A program made the translations under genes and the position numbers. Shown here piece after piece: positions 5,962 through 13,070 of a stretch of 27,239 nucleotides of DNA (positions are counted from its first letter, which is position 1; each line of letters begins with the position of its first letter). A model generated the notes under the pieces. That model saw nothing but the letters and a program-made list of their open reading frames with translations. It was not told where the DNA came from and made no database searches. This DNA comes from CAYFIW01 sp964500645 (GTDB taxonomy: Bacteria; Chloroflexota; Dehalococcoidia; Lucifugimonadales; UBA826), in the NCBI GenBank assembly GCA_964500645.1, contig CAZCOH010000020.1, positions 1 to 27,239 on the forward strand, read 5' to 3'.

Positions 5962-8628
5962 ATGAAAGTGACAATGACTAGTGACCAGATTAGGGAAGAA
6001 TTCCTATCTTTTTTTGAAAGCAAGGGGCATCTCAGGATTAAAAGTGCCTCTCTGATACCTGTAGGCGATCCAACATTACTTCTAACTATTGCGGGAATGA
6101 ATCAATTTAAACCTTATTTCTCGGGTCAACAAAATCCCCCCAACAGACGACTTACATCGTCCCAAAAATGTTTCCGTACACCTGATATAGATGTAGTTGG
6201 CGATGCTACTCACAACACCATGTTTGAAATGTTAGGAAATTTCAGTATTGGAGACTACTTCAAAAAAGACGCCGTAAGCTATGCGCTTGAATTCCTCACT
6301 CAAAACTTAAAATTACCGATAGATAGGTTTGGTATAACTATCCATGAAACCGACGATGAATCCCAAATTCTCTGGGAAGATGTAGGCATAGATAGCAGCA
6401 ATATTTATAGGTTTGGAGACTCGGATAACTGGTGGGGACCTCCGATTCATGGAGAAGAAGGTCCTTGTGGACCATGCAGCGAGTTACATTACGACTTCGG
6501 AGCACAATATGGCTGCGGAGGCACTGATTGTAAACCTAACTGTGAGAATCTAACTAGCACAAATGAAGTTTGCAATAGATATGTCGAACTCTGGAATCTT
6601 GTTTTTATGCAGTACTATCACCATCCAGATGGCTCAAGGGACCCATTGCCCGCTCCTAGCATAGACACAGGCATGGGGCTAGAAAGAGCAACCCTAATCA
6701 TGCAAGACGTCCAGACAATGTACGAAACAGATATCTTTTCATCCCTGGTTGACCAGGTCAGTAGTCTAACCTCAGTTCCTTATGGAGCCTCTCTGGATTC
6801 AGATTATGCAATTAGGGCGATCGCCGAGCATTCAAGAAGTTCGACATTTCTAACTGCAGATGGTGTGGTTCCCGGAAACGAAGGCAGAGGATATGTTTTA
6901 AGAAGAGTGATAAGAAGGGCCATTAGACTTGGCAAAAAGCTGGGAATAGAGGGAGCATTTTTAGGGTCTTTATCAGAATCAGTTATAAAAAGAATGGGCG
7001 AAGTATATCCAGAATTAGTAAGCCATAAAGATTTCGTCCTGACTGTTCTTGCCTTAGAGGAAGAACGTTTTCAGCAAGCTTTCGAAAACGGATATTTGAT
7101 GCTGGAAGAGGCTATGGCTCGTGACAACGACAGGATAGAAGGCAGCACCGTATTTCAACTTTGGGACACTTATGGATTCCCTGTAGAAATGACGCAAGAG
7201 ATAGCTGAAGAAAATAATATCTCTGTTGACATGGAAGGCTTTAACACAGAAATGGAATCTCAAAGGGAACGGGCACGAGCAGGTTCACAATTTGATGGGG
7301 ACCATGCCAGAATCAGGGTTTATGAGGAGCTTGGAGTTGGATCCACAAATTTCACAGGTTATGAGACATTAACTGGGAATTCCGTCATCGTTGGTATAGT
7401 CAATGAATCTAGTTCCAGTTTAGAGGCCCAAAAGGGAGAAAAAATAGAAATCATACTGCAAGAGACTCCATTTTATTCCGAAGGTGGTGGCCAAGTAGGA
7501 GATTGCGGAAAAATAATCGGCGCCAATGGTGAAATTGAAATAACAGACACTAGGGAAATGATACCAGGTATGATCGTTCACTTTGGTCAGGTATCAGGAG
7601 GTACTATCGGTGTCGGAGATATGGTCGAAACCATAGTGGATAAAATAAAAAGAGAAGATACTGCAAGAAACCATACTGCAACTCACATGCTACATGCAGC
7701 TCTAAGAGAAATACTTGGACCTCATGTTCGGCAAGCAGGTTCGCTTGTCACACCTGAAAGACTTAGATTCGATTTTAGTCATGTTAAAGCAGTTACAAAA
7801 GACGAAATGTGGCAAATTCAATCTTTGGTTAATGAAAAAATCCGACATAACGCGAGCATTATAAGAACGGAAAATACTTATACCGGAGCATTAGAAAACG
7901 GGGCGTTGGCATTCTTTGGTGACAAATACGGGGAGACAGTCAGACTTGTAGAAATAGCCAATGGAGGAAGGTTTAGCTTTGAGGTATGCGGAGGTACCCA
8001 CGTAGACAAAACTGGGGAAGTAGGTTCGGTATATGTACTTGGGGAATCAAGTATAGGCGCCGGAATGCGAAGAATAGAAGCTATAAGCGGAAGGGAGGCA
8101 GAAAAGGTAGTTTGGGAAAAATTATCAATAGAACAGAGACTCGTTCAGTCACTTCAGACTACTTCGTCAGAATTAGAAACGAGGGTATTGGGCCTTCTCG
8201 AGCAGTTGGAAGAAAAGACCCAACAACTTTCTATACTGGAAAGAAAGTTGGCAATCGAAGACGCCAAATCCTTACTGTCTGAAGTACAAATCGTTGATGG
8301 TATTAGTCTCATTGCAGCCGAAACCTCAATATCTTCATCCGAATTACTCAGAGCCTCGGGAGATTATTTAAAAGACAAAATAGGAAGTGGGGTAGTAGCT
8401 TTGGGATCTGTGATCGAGTCCAATCCCGTCATTATAATTATGATTACGCCGGATTTGATTACCCGCGGCCTCCACGCAGGCAATTTTGCAAAAGAAGCAG
8501 CAAAAATAATTGGAGGTGGCGGTGGTGGTAGACCAGAATCGTCCCAGGCGGGTGGAAAAGAAGCCTCAAAGCTAAATGAGGCATTAGCAGTAATTCCCCA
8601 TTTATTGTCTGAATCACTAGATAAGTAG
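5962..8628 (+). CDS. alaS: Alanine--tRNA ligase
   Basis: This enzyme charges tRNA-Ala with alanine and clears mischarged serine or glycine. The 888 residues (from ATG 5962) have the full bacterial layout: the class II catalytic core with KCFRTPDIDVVGDATHNT and FGDSDNWWGP, the tRNA-recognition helices, the editing domain with HTATH (H571 and H575) and CGGTH (C676 and H680) as zinc ligands, a coiled coil, and the C-terminal DHHA1 domain ending in a glycine run (GGGGGGRPESSQAGGK). The frame stays open back to a TTG at 5932, but bacterial AlaRS usually begins at MTSDQIREEF, so ATG 5962 or 5974 is preferred; neither has a strong ribosome site. A cysteine-rich insert (CGGTDCKPNCENL) follows GPCGPCSELHYDFG. 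ruvX follows by two bases. Confidence 0.97.
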   Translation: MKVTMTSDQIREEFLSFFESKGHLRIKSASLIPVGDPTLLLTIAGMNQFKPYFSGQQNPPNRRLTSSQKCFRTPDIDVVGDATHNTMFEMLGNFSIGDYFKKDAVSYALEFLTQNLKLPIDRFGITIHETDDESQILWEDVGIDSSNIYRFGDSDNWWGPPIHGEEGPCGPCSELHYDFGAQYGCGGTDCKPNCENLTSTNEVCNRYVELWNLVFMQYYHHPDGSRDPLPAPSIDTGMGLERATLIMQDVQTMYETDIFSSLVDQVSSLTSVPYGASLDSDYAIRAIAEHSRSSTFLTADGVVPGNEGRGYVLRRVIRRAIRLGKKLGIEGAFLGSLSESVIKRMGEVYPELVSHKDFVLTVLALEEERFQQAFENGYLMLEEAMARDNDRIEGSTVFQLWDTYGFPVEMTQEIAEENNISVDMEGFNTEMESQRERARAGSQFDGDHARIRVYEELGVGSTNFTGYETLTGNSVIVGIVNESSSSLEAQKGEKIEIILQETPFYSEGGGQVGDCGKIIGANGEIEITDTREMIPGMIVHFGQVSGGTIGVGDMVETIVDKIKREDTARNHTATHMLHAALREILGPHVRQAGSLVTPERLRFDFSHVKAVTKDEMWQIQSLVNEKIRHNASIIRTENTYTGALENGALAFFGDKYGETVRLVEIANGGRFSFEVCGGTHVDKTGEVGSVYVLGESSIGAGMRRIEAISGREAEKVVWEKLSIEQRLVQSLQTTSSELETRVLGLLEQLEEKTQQLSILERKLAIEDAKSLLSEVQIVDGISLIAAETSISSSELLRASGDYLKDKIGSGVVALGSVIESNPVIIIMITPDLITRGLHAGNFAKEAAKIIGGGGGGRPESSQAGGKEASKLNEALAVIPHLLSESLDK

Positions 8629-8630
8629 CT

Positions 8631-9050
8631 ATGATCGAGATCGGAAAAATAATAGCTCTAGACGTCGGAAACGTCAGAATAGGCGTTGCAGTCAGTGATC
8701 CAACTGGAACGCTAGCATCTCCTAAGGACTCTATAACAAGACGCGACGGTATAGAACTGACTCTAAAGCTAATAGACACAGAAAAAATTTCGTTAATTTT
8801 AATTGGTATGCCTTACTTACCTTCAGGATCAACAGGAACTCAAGCTCAACACACTGTCCAATTCATCGATTCTTTGTCAGAGAAAACTGAAATACCGATA
8901 AAAATTGTCGACGAGCGTATGTCAACGATTGAGGCCAAGAAAAAATTATCCGAGTCGACAAGAAGTAAAAGATACATACAAAAAAACAAGGGTATTATAG
9001 ACTCGGCAGCTGCGGCTGTAATTCTACAAAGCTATTTGGATTCCATTTAA
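8631..9050 (+). CDS. ruvX: Holliday junction resolvase-like nuclease RuvX/YqgF
   Basis: This 139-residue RNase H-fold protein has the family's acidic residues: D11 in ALDVGNVRIGVA, D93 and E94 in VDERMSTIEA, and D123 in IDSAAAAVIL. The IGMP turn at 57-60 is also typical. YqgF proteins take part in pre-16S rRNA 5'-end maturation and are annotated as putative Holliday junction resolvases. ATG 8631 lies two bases after the alaS stop, so the genes are probably translationally coupled. The alaS-ruvX order is common in bacteria, which supports the call. Confidence 0.93.
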   Translation: MIEIGKIIALDVGNVRIGVAVSDPTGTLASPKDSITRRDGIELTLKLIDTEKISLILIGMPYLPSGSTGTQAQHTVQFIDSLSEKTEIPIKIVDERMSTIEAKKKLSESTRSKRYIQKNKGIIDSAAAAVILQSYLDSI

Positions 9051-9061
9051 TTACACAGCAC

Positions 9062-9102
9062 CAGGTTCATTTAGCATTTAGGTCTATGATCACCTGAACC
9101 TG
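9062..9102. repeat. Inverted repeat at the ruvX / alcohol dehydrogenase convergence
   Basis: The perfect 8-base arms CAGGTTCA (9062-9069) and TGAACCTG (9095-9102) are separated by 25 bases. The left arm includes the stop codon of the minus-strand dehydrogenase and the right arm lies in its last codons. There is no U-run on either side, so it is not a classical intrinsic terminator. It may act as an mRNA 3'-end hairpin for either gene, or be chance. Confidence 0.35.
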
Positions 9103-10092
9103 TGTCGATGGCTCACAAAGACCCTCAAAGGCTTTCTGTATGTCTTCTAGCCCAATGATATCAGCATCTGACATCAATGGATCGAGGCTGACTTTTCCAG
9201 ACTCTATGAGGTTAAGTGCGGTAATCCAATCATAATGTTCACTACCAAAAGTAGTGTTAAAGCTAAGTTCTTTACCCGCCCAATCAACAGGAACCAAAGG
9301 AACCTCATCCCAGGCCAAAGCAACCAGCATAACGTTGCCTTTTTTTCTGACAATTCTGAATGCTGTTTCTAAAGTGGACTTAGCCGCAGCACACTCAAAG
9401 ACAACATGAGGGCCCGACCCGTCAGTCAACAATATGGCGGCTTCGTTCACGTCTTCTATGGTGGGATCTATTACCGCATCAGCCCCTAGATGCAATGCAA
9501 CATTCCTTCTTGCTTTCACAGGTTCCACAACGATCACTTTTCTAGCACCAGCAGCTTTTACTGCCTGCATACACAAAAGTCCAATTGGGCCCGCCCCAAT
9601 GACTACTGCTGTATCTCCAAGACGTAAGTTTGAAAGTCTCACAGCTCGAACTACAACAGCACAGGGCTCTGTAAGACAAGCCTGCAAATCAGTGACATTT
9701 TCAGGAATTTTCAAGGGTTCCCAATCATTCAAAACAGTAAATTCGGAGTAACCTCTTTTTCGGGTACTGGTAAACCCTTCAGTCCTGTAATTATATTGAT
9801 CTTGCCTACGAAGGGGTGCCTCCAGACCAGGTGGTGGAGTACCGCCGCCGCCTATCACCCTATCTCCTTGATTCCACGTTTTTACCGATGAGCCGATTTT
9901 TTCAACAACTCCGCTAAACTCGTGACCAAGTACTGATCCAGGTGGAGCAATATCATAAAGGAATGCGTGAACATCAGTACCACAAATAGCACTGTATTGA
10001 ATTCTCACTAAAATCTCATTGGGTCCAGGATCTGGAATGGGAAAATCCTCCAGCACAATACTCTGATTCCCTTGATAAACAGCTGCCTTCAT
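9067..10092 (-). CDS. Zinc-type medium-chain alcohol/polyol dehydrogenase
   Basis: This 341-residue medium-chain dehydrogenase has the catalytic zinc residues C37 (ICGTD) and H57-E58 (LGHEFSG), E142 (LTEPCAVV), and the Rossmann loop GAGPIGLL (166-173). It oxidises an alcohol or polyol with NAD(P). The overall style is that of sorbitol or threonine dehydrogenases, but the substrate cannot be assigned. The segment that normally holds the four structural-zinc cysteines (about 80-114) has none; it starts GGGGTPPPGLEAPLRR and is rich in arginine and tyrosine. ATG 10092 has an AGGGGGA ribosome site 8 bases upstream. The gene is alone on its strand, with a palindrome and a possible -10 in its upstream region, and converges with ruvX. 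Confidence 0.88.
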   Translation of the reverse strand: MKAAVYQGNQSIVLEDFPIPDPGPNEILVRIQYSAICGTDVHAFLYDIAPPGSVLGHEFSGVVEKIGSSVKTWNQGDRVIGGGGTPPPGLEAPLRRQDQYNYRTEGFTSTRKRGYSEFTVLNDWEPLKIPENVTDLQACLTEPCAVVVRAVRLSNLRLGDTAVVIGAGPIGLLCMQAVKAAGARKVIVVEPVKARRNVALHLGADAVIDPTIEDVNEAAILLTDGSGPHVVFECAAAKSTLETAFRIVRKKGNVMLVALAWDEVPLVPVDWAGKELSFNTTFGSEHYDWITALNLIESGKVSLDPLMSDADIIGLEDIQKAFEGLCEPSTQVQVIIDLNAK

Positions 10093-10113
10093 TGACTACA
10101 TCCCCCTATACAT

Positions 10114-10150
10114 ACCGTACGGTTCATAGACTTATTTAGGCGGGATTATA
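10114..10150 (-). promoter_or_regulatory. Possible promoter and palindromic operator of the dehydrogenase gene
   Basis: On the minus strand a TATAAT (10150-10145) is followed, near the expected transcription start and 22 bases before ATG 10092, by the perfect 10-base palindrome ACCGTACGGT (10123-10114). No good -35 is seen. The rest of the 10093-10294 spacer holds a small hairpin (GCCCT-aca-AGGGC, 10181-10193) without a U-run. Confidence 0.35.
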
Positions 10151-10294
10151 CTTCCATAGAAGCCGCATGTACCAGAGACCGCCCTACAAGGGCTAATTTA
10201 ACGTGCTATAGGCCTTTAAAACAGGGGAGAATGCTAGTGATACACAATAAAACTGCTACTTATCGATATATTACATATACACCAGTGGGATTGA

Positions 10295-10549
10295 TTAGTC
10301 ATCCACACCATTTTCCCGGAGGTAGTCTATAGCTGCCTGGACTGTTGTTATTCCTTCCGCATCTTCATCGGAAATTTCTATTTCAACATCATCCGAGCTG
10401 AATTCTTCTTCAAATGCCATGATCAATTCGACCAAGTCGAGAGAGTCTGCGTTGAGATCTTCTGTAAACGAAGCGTCAGGAACAACTTCTTCCTCGTCAA
10501 CGCTTAACTTTTCTGCCACAACCTGCTGAACTCTTTCAAGTAGTGCCAT
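10295..10549 (-). CDS. acpP: Acyl carrier protein
   Basis: This acidic 84-residue protein carries the growing acyl chain in fatty acid synthesis on a phosphopantetheine arm attached to S36 in the DSLDLVEL motif (35-42). Length and charge are normal for bacterial AcpP; the acidic C-terminal half (EEEFSSDDVEIEISDEDAEG) is typical. A strong GGAGG ribosome site lies 8 bases before ATG 10549. It is the last gene of the yceD-rpmF-fabD-nusB-acpP unit, 29 bases after nusB. Confidence 0.96.
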   Translation of the reverse strand: MALLERVQQVVAEKLSVDEEEVVPDASFTEDLNADSLDLVELIMAFEEEFSSDDVEIEISDEDAEGITTVQAAIDYLRENGVDD

Positions 10550-10578
10550 TTAATTGCCTCCAATATTACTTTCTCTTT

Positions 10579-11007
10579 TTAATTCCCTGTTCTGGACTCA
10601 AGAAACGCTCCTAAAACACCGTTTACGAACCCTGGTGATCTTTCAGATCCAAACCCCTTAGCCAATTCTATTGCCTCGTTTATCACTGCGGCCTGAGGTG
10701 CTTCACCACCCCATAATATCTCAGCTAAGCTCATCCTGAGCAAGTTCCTATCCACTAAAGCCATTTGTTCTAATGGCCAGTCTGACGCATAGGACGTGAT
10801 TATATTATCCAGTTCGACACGATTTACAAGTACATTTGACACTAGGTCAGATGAAAACTGTTCAACATCTTCTAGTATATGATTTTCCTCAACCAGTCTA
10901 GCTAAAACATCCATAACTTCGTGCGGAACAATATCAGCCTCACACAGAGACTGAAGTACGAGTACTCTGGATTCTCGTCTAGAAGTTATTGAGCCGGAGC
11001 GAACCAT
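10579..11007 (-). CDS. nusB: Transcription antitermination factor NusB
   Basis: This 142-residue all-helical protein fits the NusB family: an N-terminal RRESRVLVLQSLCEAD segment (10-25), the central WPLEQMALVDRNLLRMSLAEI stretch (78-98) and the conserved AAVINEAIELAKGFGSERSPGFVNGVLG (105-132). NusB binds boxA RNA with NusE (S10) and keeps RNA polymerase transcribing rRNA operons. The start ATG 11007 has a GAGGG ribosome site. Its position between fabD and acpP is unusual, since nusB normally sits with ribH, folD or efp genes. Gaps to its neighbours are 51 and 29 bases, so it is probably part of the operon. Confidence 0.92.
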   Translation of the reverse strand: MVRSGSITSRRESRVLVLQSLCEADIVPHEVMDVLARLVEENHILEDVEQFSSDLVSNVLVNRVELDNIITSYASDWPLEQMALVDRNLLRMSLAEILWGGEAPQAAVINEAIELAKGFGSERSPGFVNGVLGAFLESRTGN

Positions 11008-11058
11008 GTACCCTCGTAATTAAGACTCTTTGAAAAGATCAATTTTGTCGATTCAAAA

Positions 11059-12009
11059 TTAACTAGATTTTAAGTTTTTTACAGCATCCAGATCAGATAA
11101 ATTAAATGTGTTGACGCTTCTATCGATACGTCTCACCATACCGCTTAGAGCTCTTCCCGGACCTATTTCAACAAAATCCGTCACACCTGATTTAATCATA
11201 AAGTCCACAGATTTCTTCCATTGAACACATGCAGAGATTTGAGTGATTAGCTCATCCCGAATTTCATCAGGCTTGGTCACAGGTTCTCCGCTACAATTTG
11301 CCACGATCGGAACGTTGGAAATTTCAAAATCAACTTGATTTACGGCATCTATCAGTCCGGATTTTGCAGGCTCCATGAGGCCAGAATGAAACGCCCCACC
11401 TACATTCAATGGAATGACTTTCTTTGCACCCTGATCTGAGGCCATATTCATTGCCACACCTACAGCCTCTTTTTCACCACTTATAACAATTTGCTCTTGC
11501 GTGTTGATATTAGAAATAAATACCCCAGACTCAACAGCAATATCTTTTAATGTAACCTCATCCATACCTAAGATAGCCGCCATGGTGCCCGGATTGGCAT
11601 CACAGGCCTCCTGCATCAATGCGCCCCTTTTCTGAACTAGGAGCGCAGTATCTTTTATACTCATTACGCCTGCAGCGGCAAGAGCTGTATATTCCCCTAG
11701 GCTATGTCCCGCCATAAACAAAGGCGGGGCGACATTATCTTCCCCTACGGCTTCTTTTATGGCTTGCAAGCATGCCAAGCTGACAGCCATTATCCCTGGC
11801 TGGGCATTTATAGTCTCTCTCAACTCATCTTCCGGACCCTCAAAAAGTATCTTTGATAGAGGCCTTCCCAACGCATCGTCTACTTGCTCAAAAACGTCCT
11901 TAGCTGCTTTTGAACTCTCATATAATTCAAGTCCCATACCAACAGCTTGTGCACCCTGACCCGGAAACAAAAAGGCTGTGTTAGTACCTTCATCAAAATT
12001 TAACGTCAT
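11059..12009 (-). CDS. fabD: Malonyl-CoA:ACP transacylase
   Basis: FabD moves malonyl from CoA to acyl carrier protein, which supplies the extender unit for fatty acid synthesis. The 316 residues have FLFPGQGAQ (13-21), the nucleophile S103 in GHSLGEY, R128 in QKRGALMQ and H208 in GAFHSGLM, all in the family order. The frame is open to a GTG at 12018, but an AGGTG ribosome site lies 6 bases before ATG 12009 and the family starts at about this point, so 12009 is preferred. The neighbours rpmF (upstream) and acpP (downstream) are both part of the usual fatty-acid cluster. Confidence 0.95.
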   Translation of the reverse strand: MTLNFDEGTNTAFLFPGQGAQAVGMGLELYESSKAAKDVFEQVDDALGRPLSKILFEGPEDELRETINAQPGIMAVSLACLQAIKEAVGEDNVAPPLFMAGHSLGEYTALAAAGVMSIKDTALLVQKRGALMQEACDANPGTMAAILGMDEVTLKDIAVESGVFISNINTQEQIVISGEKEAVGVAMNMASDQGAKKVIPLNVGGAFHSGLMEPAKSGLIDAVNQVDFEISNVPIVANCSGEPVTKPDEIRDELITQISACVQWKKSVDFMIKSGVTDFVEIGPGRALSGMVRRIDRSVNTFNLSDLDAVKNLKSS

Positions 12010-12059
12010 ATCTCGCACCTATATGTCATTATCTGGTTCAAATCCCGGTCAGCTCCAGA

Positions 12060-12251
12060 CTACAGGGTCTCTTGTTTGGTCTCTATAACTTCTCTACCAT
12101 TGTAATTACCACAAATTGAACAGGCCCGGTGAGGCATTCTAGGTGTATGGCATTGTGGACAGGTGGATAGTGAGGCGGGCTTTATACCTCTGTGAGCATT
12201 CCTTCCGCCTTTTCTTTTACTCGAATGTTTCTTTTTTGGCAATGGTGGCAT
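12060..12251 (-). CDS. rpmF: 50S ribosomal protein L32
   Basis: This basic 63-residue protein has the L32 N-terminus (MPPLPKKKHSSKRKGGRNAH) and a four-cysteine zinc ribbon: C31, C34, C44 and C47 (CPQC...CSIC). It is part of the large ribosomal subunit near the peptidyl transferase region. It has a GGGAG ribosome site before ATG 12251. The yceD-rpmF pair at the head of a fatty-acid gene cluster is a very common bacterial arrangement. Confidence 0.95.
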   Translation of the reverse strand: MPPLPKKKHSSKRKGGRNAHRGIKPASLSTCPQCHTPRMPHRACSICGNYNGREVIETKQETL

Positions 12252-12269
12252 GTCTAACTCCCTAATTAT

Positions 12270-12791
12270 CTATTCTAAAGCCTTCACCAGTTTGCTAAGG
12301 GGGGCCCAACGTGGGTCCCTAATGTCAAACTCGCACTCACATTTATTATCATTTTTGTTAAGACCACATTCTACACATATACCCATGCATTCTTCTTTAC
12401 ATTTTGGATTTAATGGGGATGAAAGCTCGCTATACTCCAAAACAGCACGATTTAAATTGATAAGGTTATCATTACCAATTCGGTAAGAGCCCTCGCTTTC
12501 CTCAATGTCGATGATTTTTTTCGACATCAAATCTATGTATGGAACATATTCTTCTTCAATATCCAGAGGAATAATCTCGTCAAATTCTTCAAGACACCTG
12601 ACACATTGCAGATTTATTGATGCTTTCAATTTAGCACTAACCCAAACACCCACATCAGTCCTCATCATCAGAACCGTGCCCACAACTGACCCGGTGGCAG
12701 GATAAAGAAACGAGCCAAACTTTTCATTTACGCTATCCAGTTGTTTTTTTCCACTGGAGGTTTTTAACAAATTAGCTACATTAAAAAGCAC
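12270..12791 (-). CDS. yceD: YceD/DUF177 family protein
   Basis: This is the DUF177 protein that is nearly always encoded directly before rpmF; plant and E. coli relatives act in 23S rRNA processing or ribosome assembly. From GTG 12791 it is 173 residues and begins MLFNVANLLKTSSG, which fits the family start. An earlier GTG (12815) would add eight residues, but the 16-base palindrome would then be coding. Conserved features are a CVRCLEEF motif mid-protein and a cysteine-rich C-terminal block (CKEECMGICVECG, then CECE) that probably binds zinc. It is the first gene of the operon, and the promoter lies at 12835-12864. The start codon is moderately sure; the family is sure. Confidence 0.88.
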   Translation of the reverse strand: MLFNVANLLKTSSGKKQLDSVNEKFGSFLYPATGSVVGTVLMMRTDVGVWVSAKLKASINLQCVRCLEEFDEIIPLDIEEEYVPYIDLMSKKIIDIEESEGSYRIGNDNLINLNRAVLEYSELSSPLNPKCKEECMGICVECGLNKNDNKCECEFDIRDPRWAPLSKLVKALE

Positions 12792-12807
12792 ATTTACACG
12801 TGTAAAT
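12792..12807. promoter_or_regulatory. Perfect 16-bp palindrome before yceD (putative operator)
   Basis: ATTTACACGTGTAAAT reads the same on both strands. It sits directly before the preferred GTG start of yceD and about 20 bases downstream of the likely transcription start of the fatty-acid operon. A repressor there would block transcription. It also takes the place where a ribosome site would be expected. Confidence 0.5.
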
Positions 12808-12834
12808 CCACACACTCTTTATAATCAAACTCAA

Positions 12835-12864
12835 AGTATACTTACGATTTGTCCGCTTGGTCAA
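12835..12864 (-). promoter_or_regulatory. Promoter of the yceD-rpmF-fabD-nusB-acpP operon
   Basis: On the minus strand TTGACC (12864-12859) and TATACT (12840-12835) are 18 bases apart, a good sigma-70 match. The start site would be near 12828, about 37 bases before the preferred yceD start. Confidence 0.6.
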
Positions 12865-13070
12865 TCTTGGATAAATCCCAAAGGGATAAATAATTTATTT
12901 ATAATGTCCACTTGTCACTAACAATGTGTAGTTTTTTCTAATCTCTATTTAATTTAGAATCTTCTTTGGATATTCAGGTGATGGGCCAGTGTTAAACTGA
13001 AACCTGACCGTCCAATAGCTATTAGAATTTAAATGCATACTATCTATCCTTTCATATATGGTGAGTAAAT

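Noticed and set aside
7986..8282. A 98-codon plus-strand open frame within alaS
   Set aside because: The alaS frame carries the zinc site and coiled coil here; the other frame is arginine-rich noise.
10141..10200. tRNA- or small-RNA-like folds in the spacer between the dehydrogenase and acpP
   Set aside because: No T-loop or anticodon arm can be made; only a 5-bp hairpin is present.
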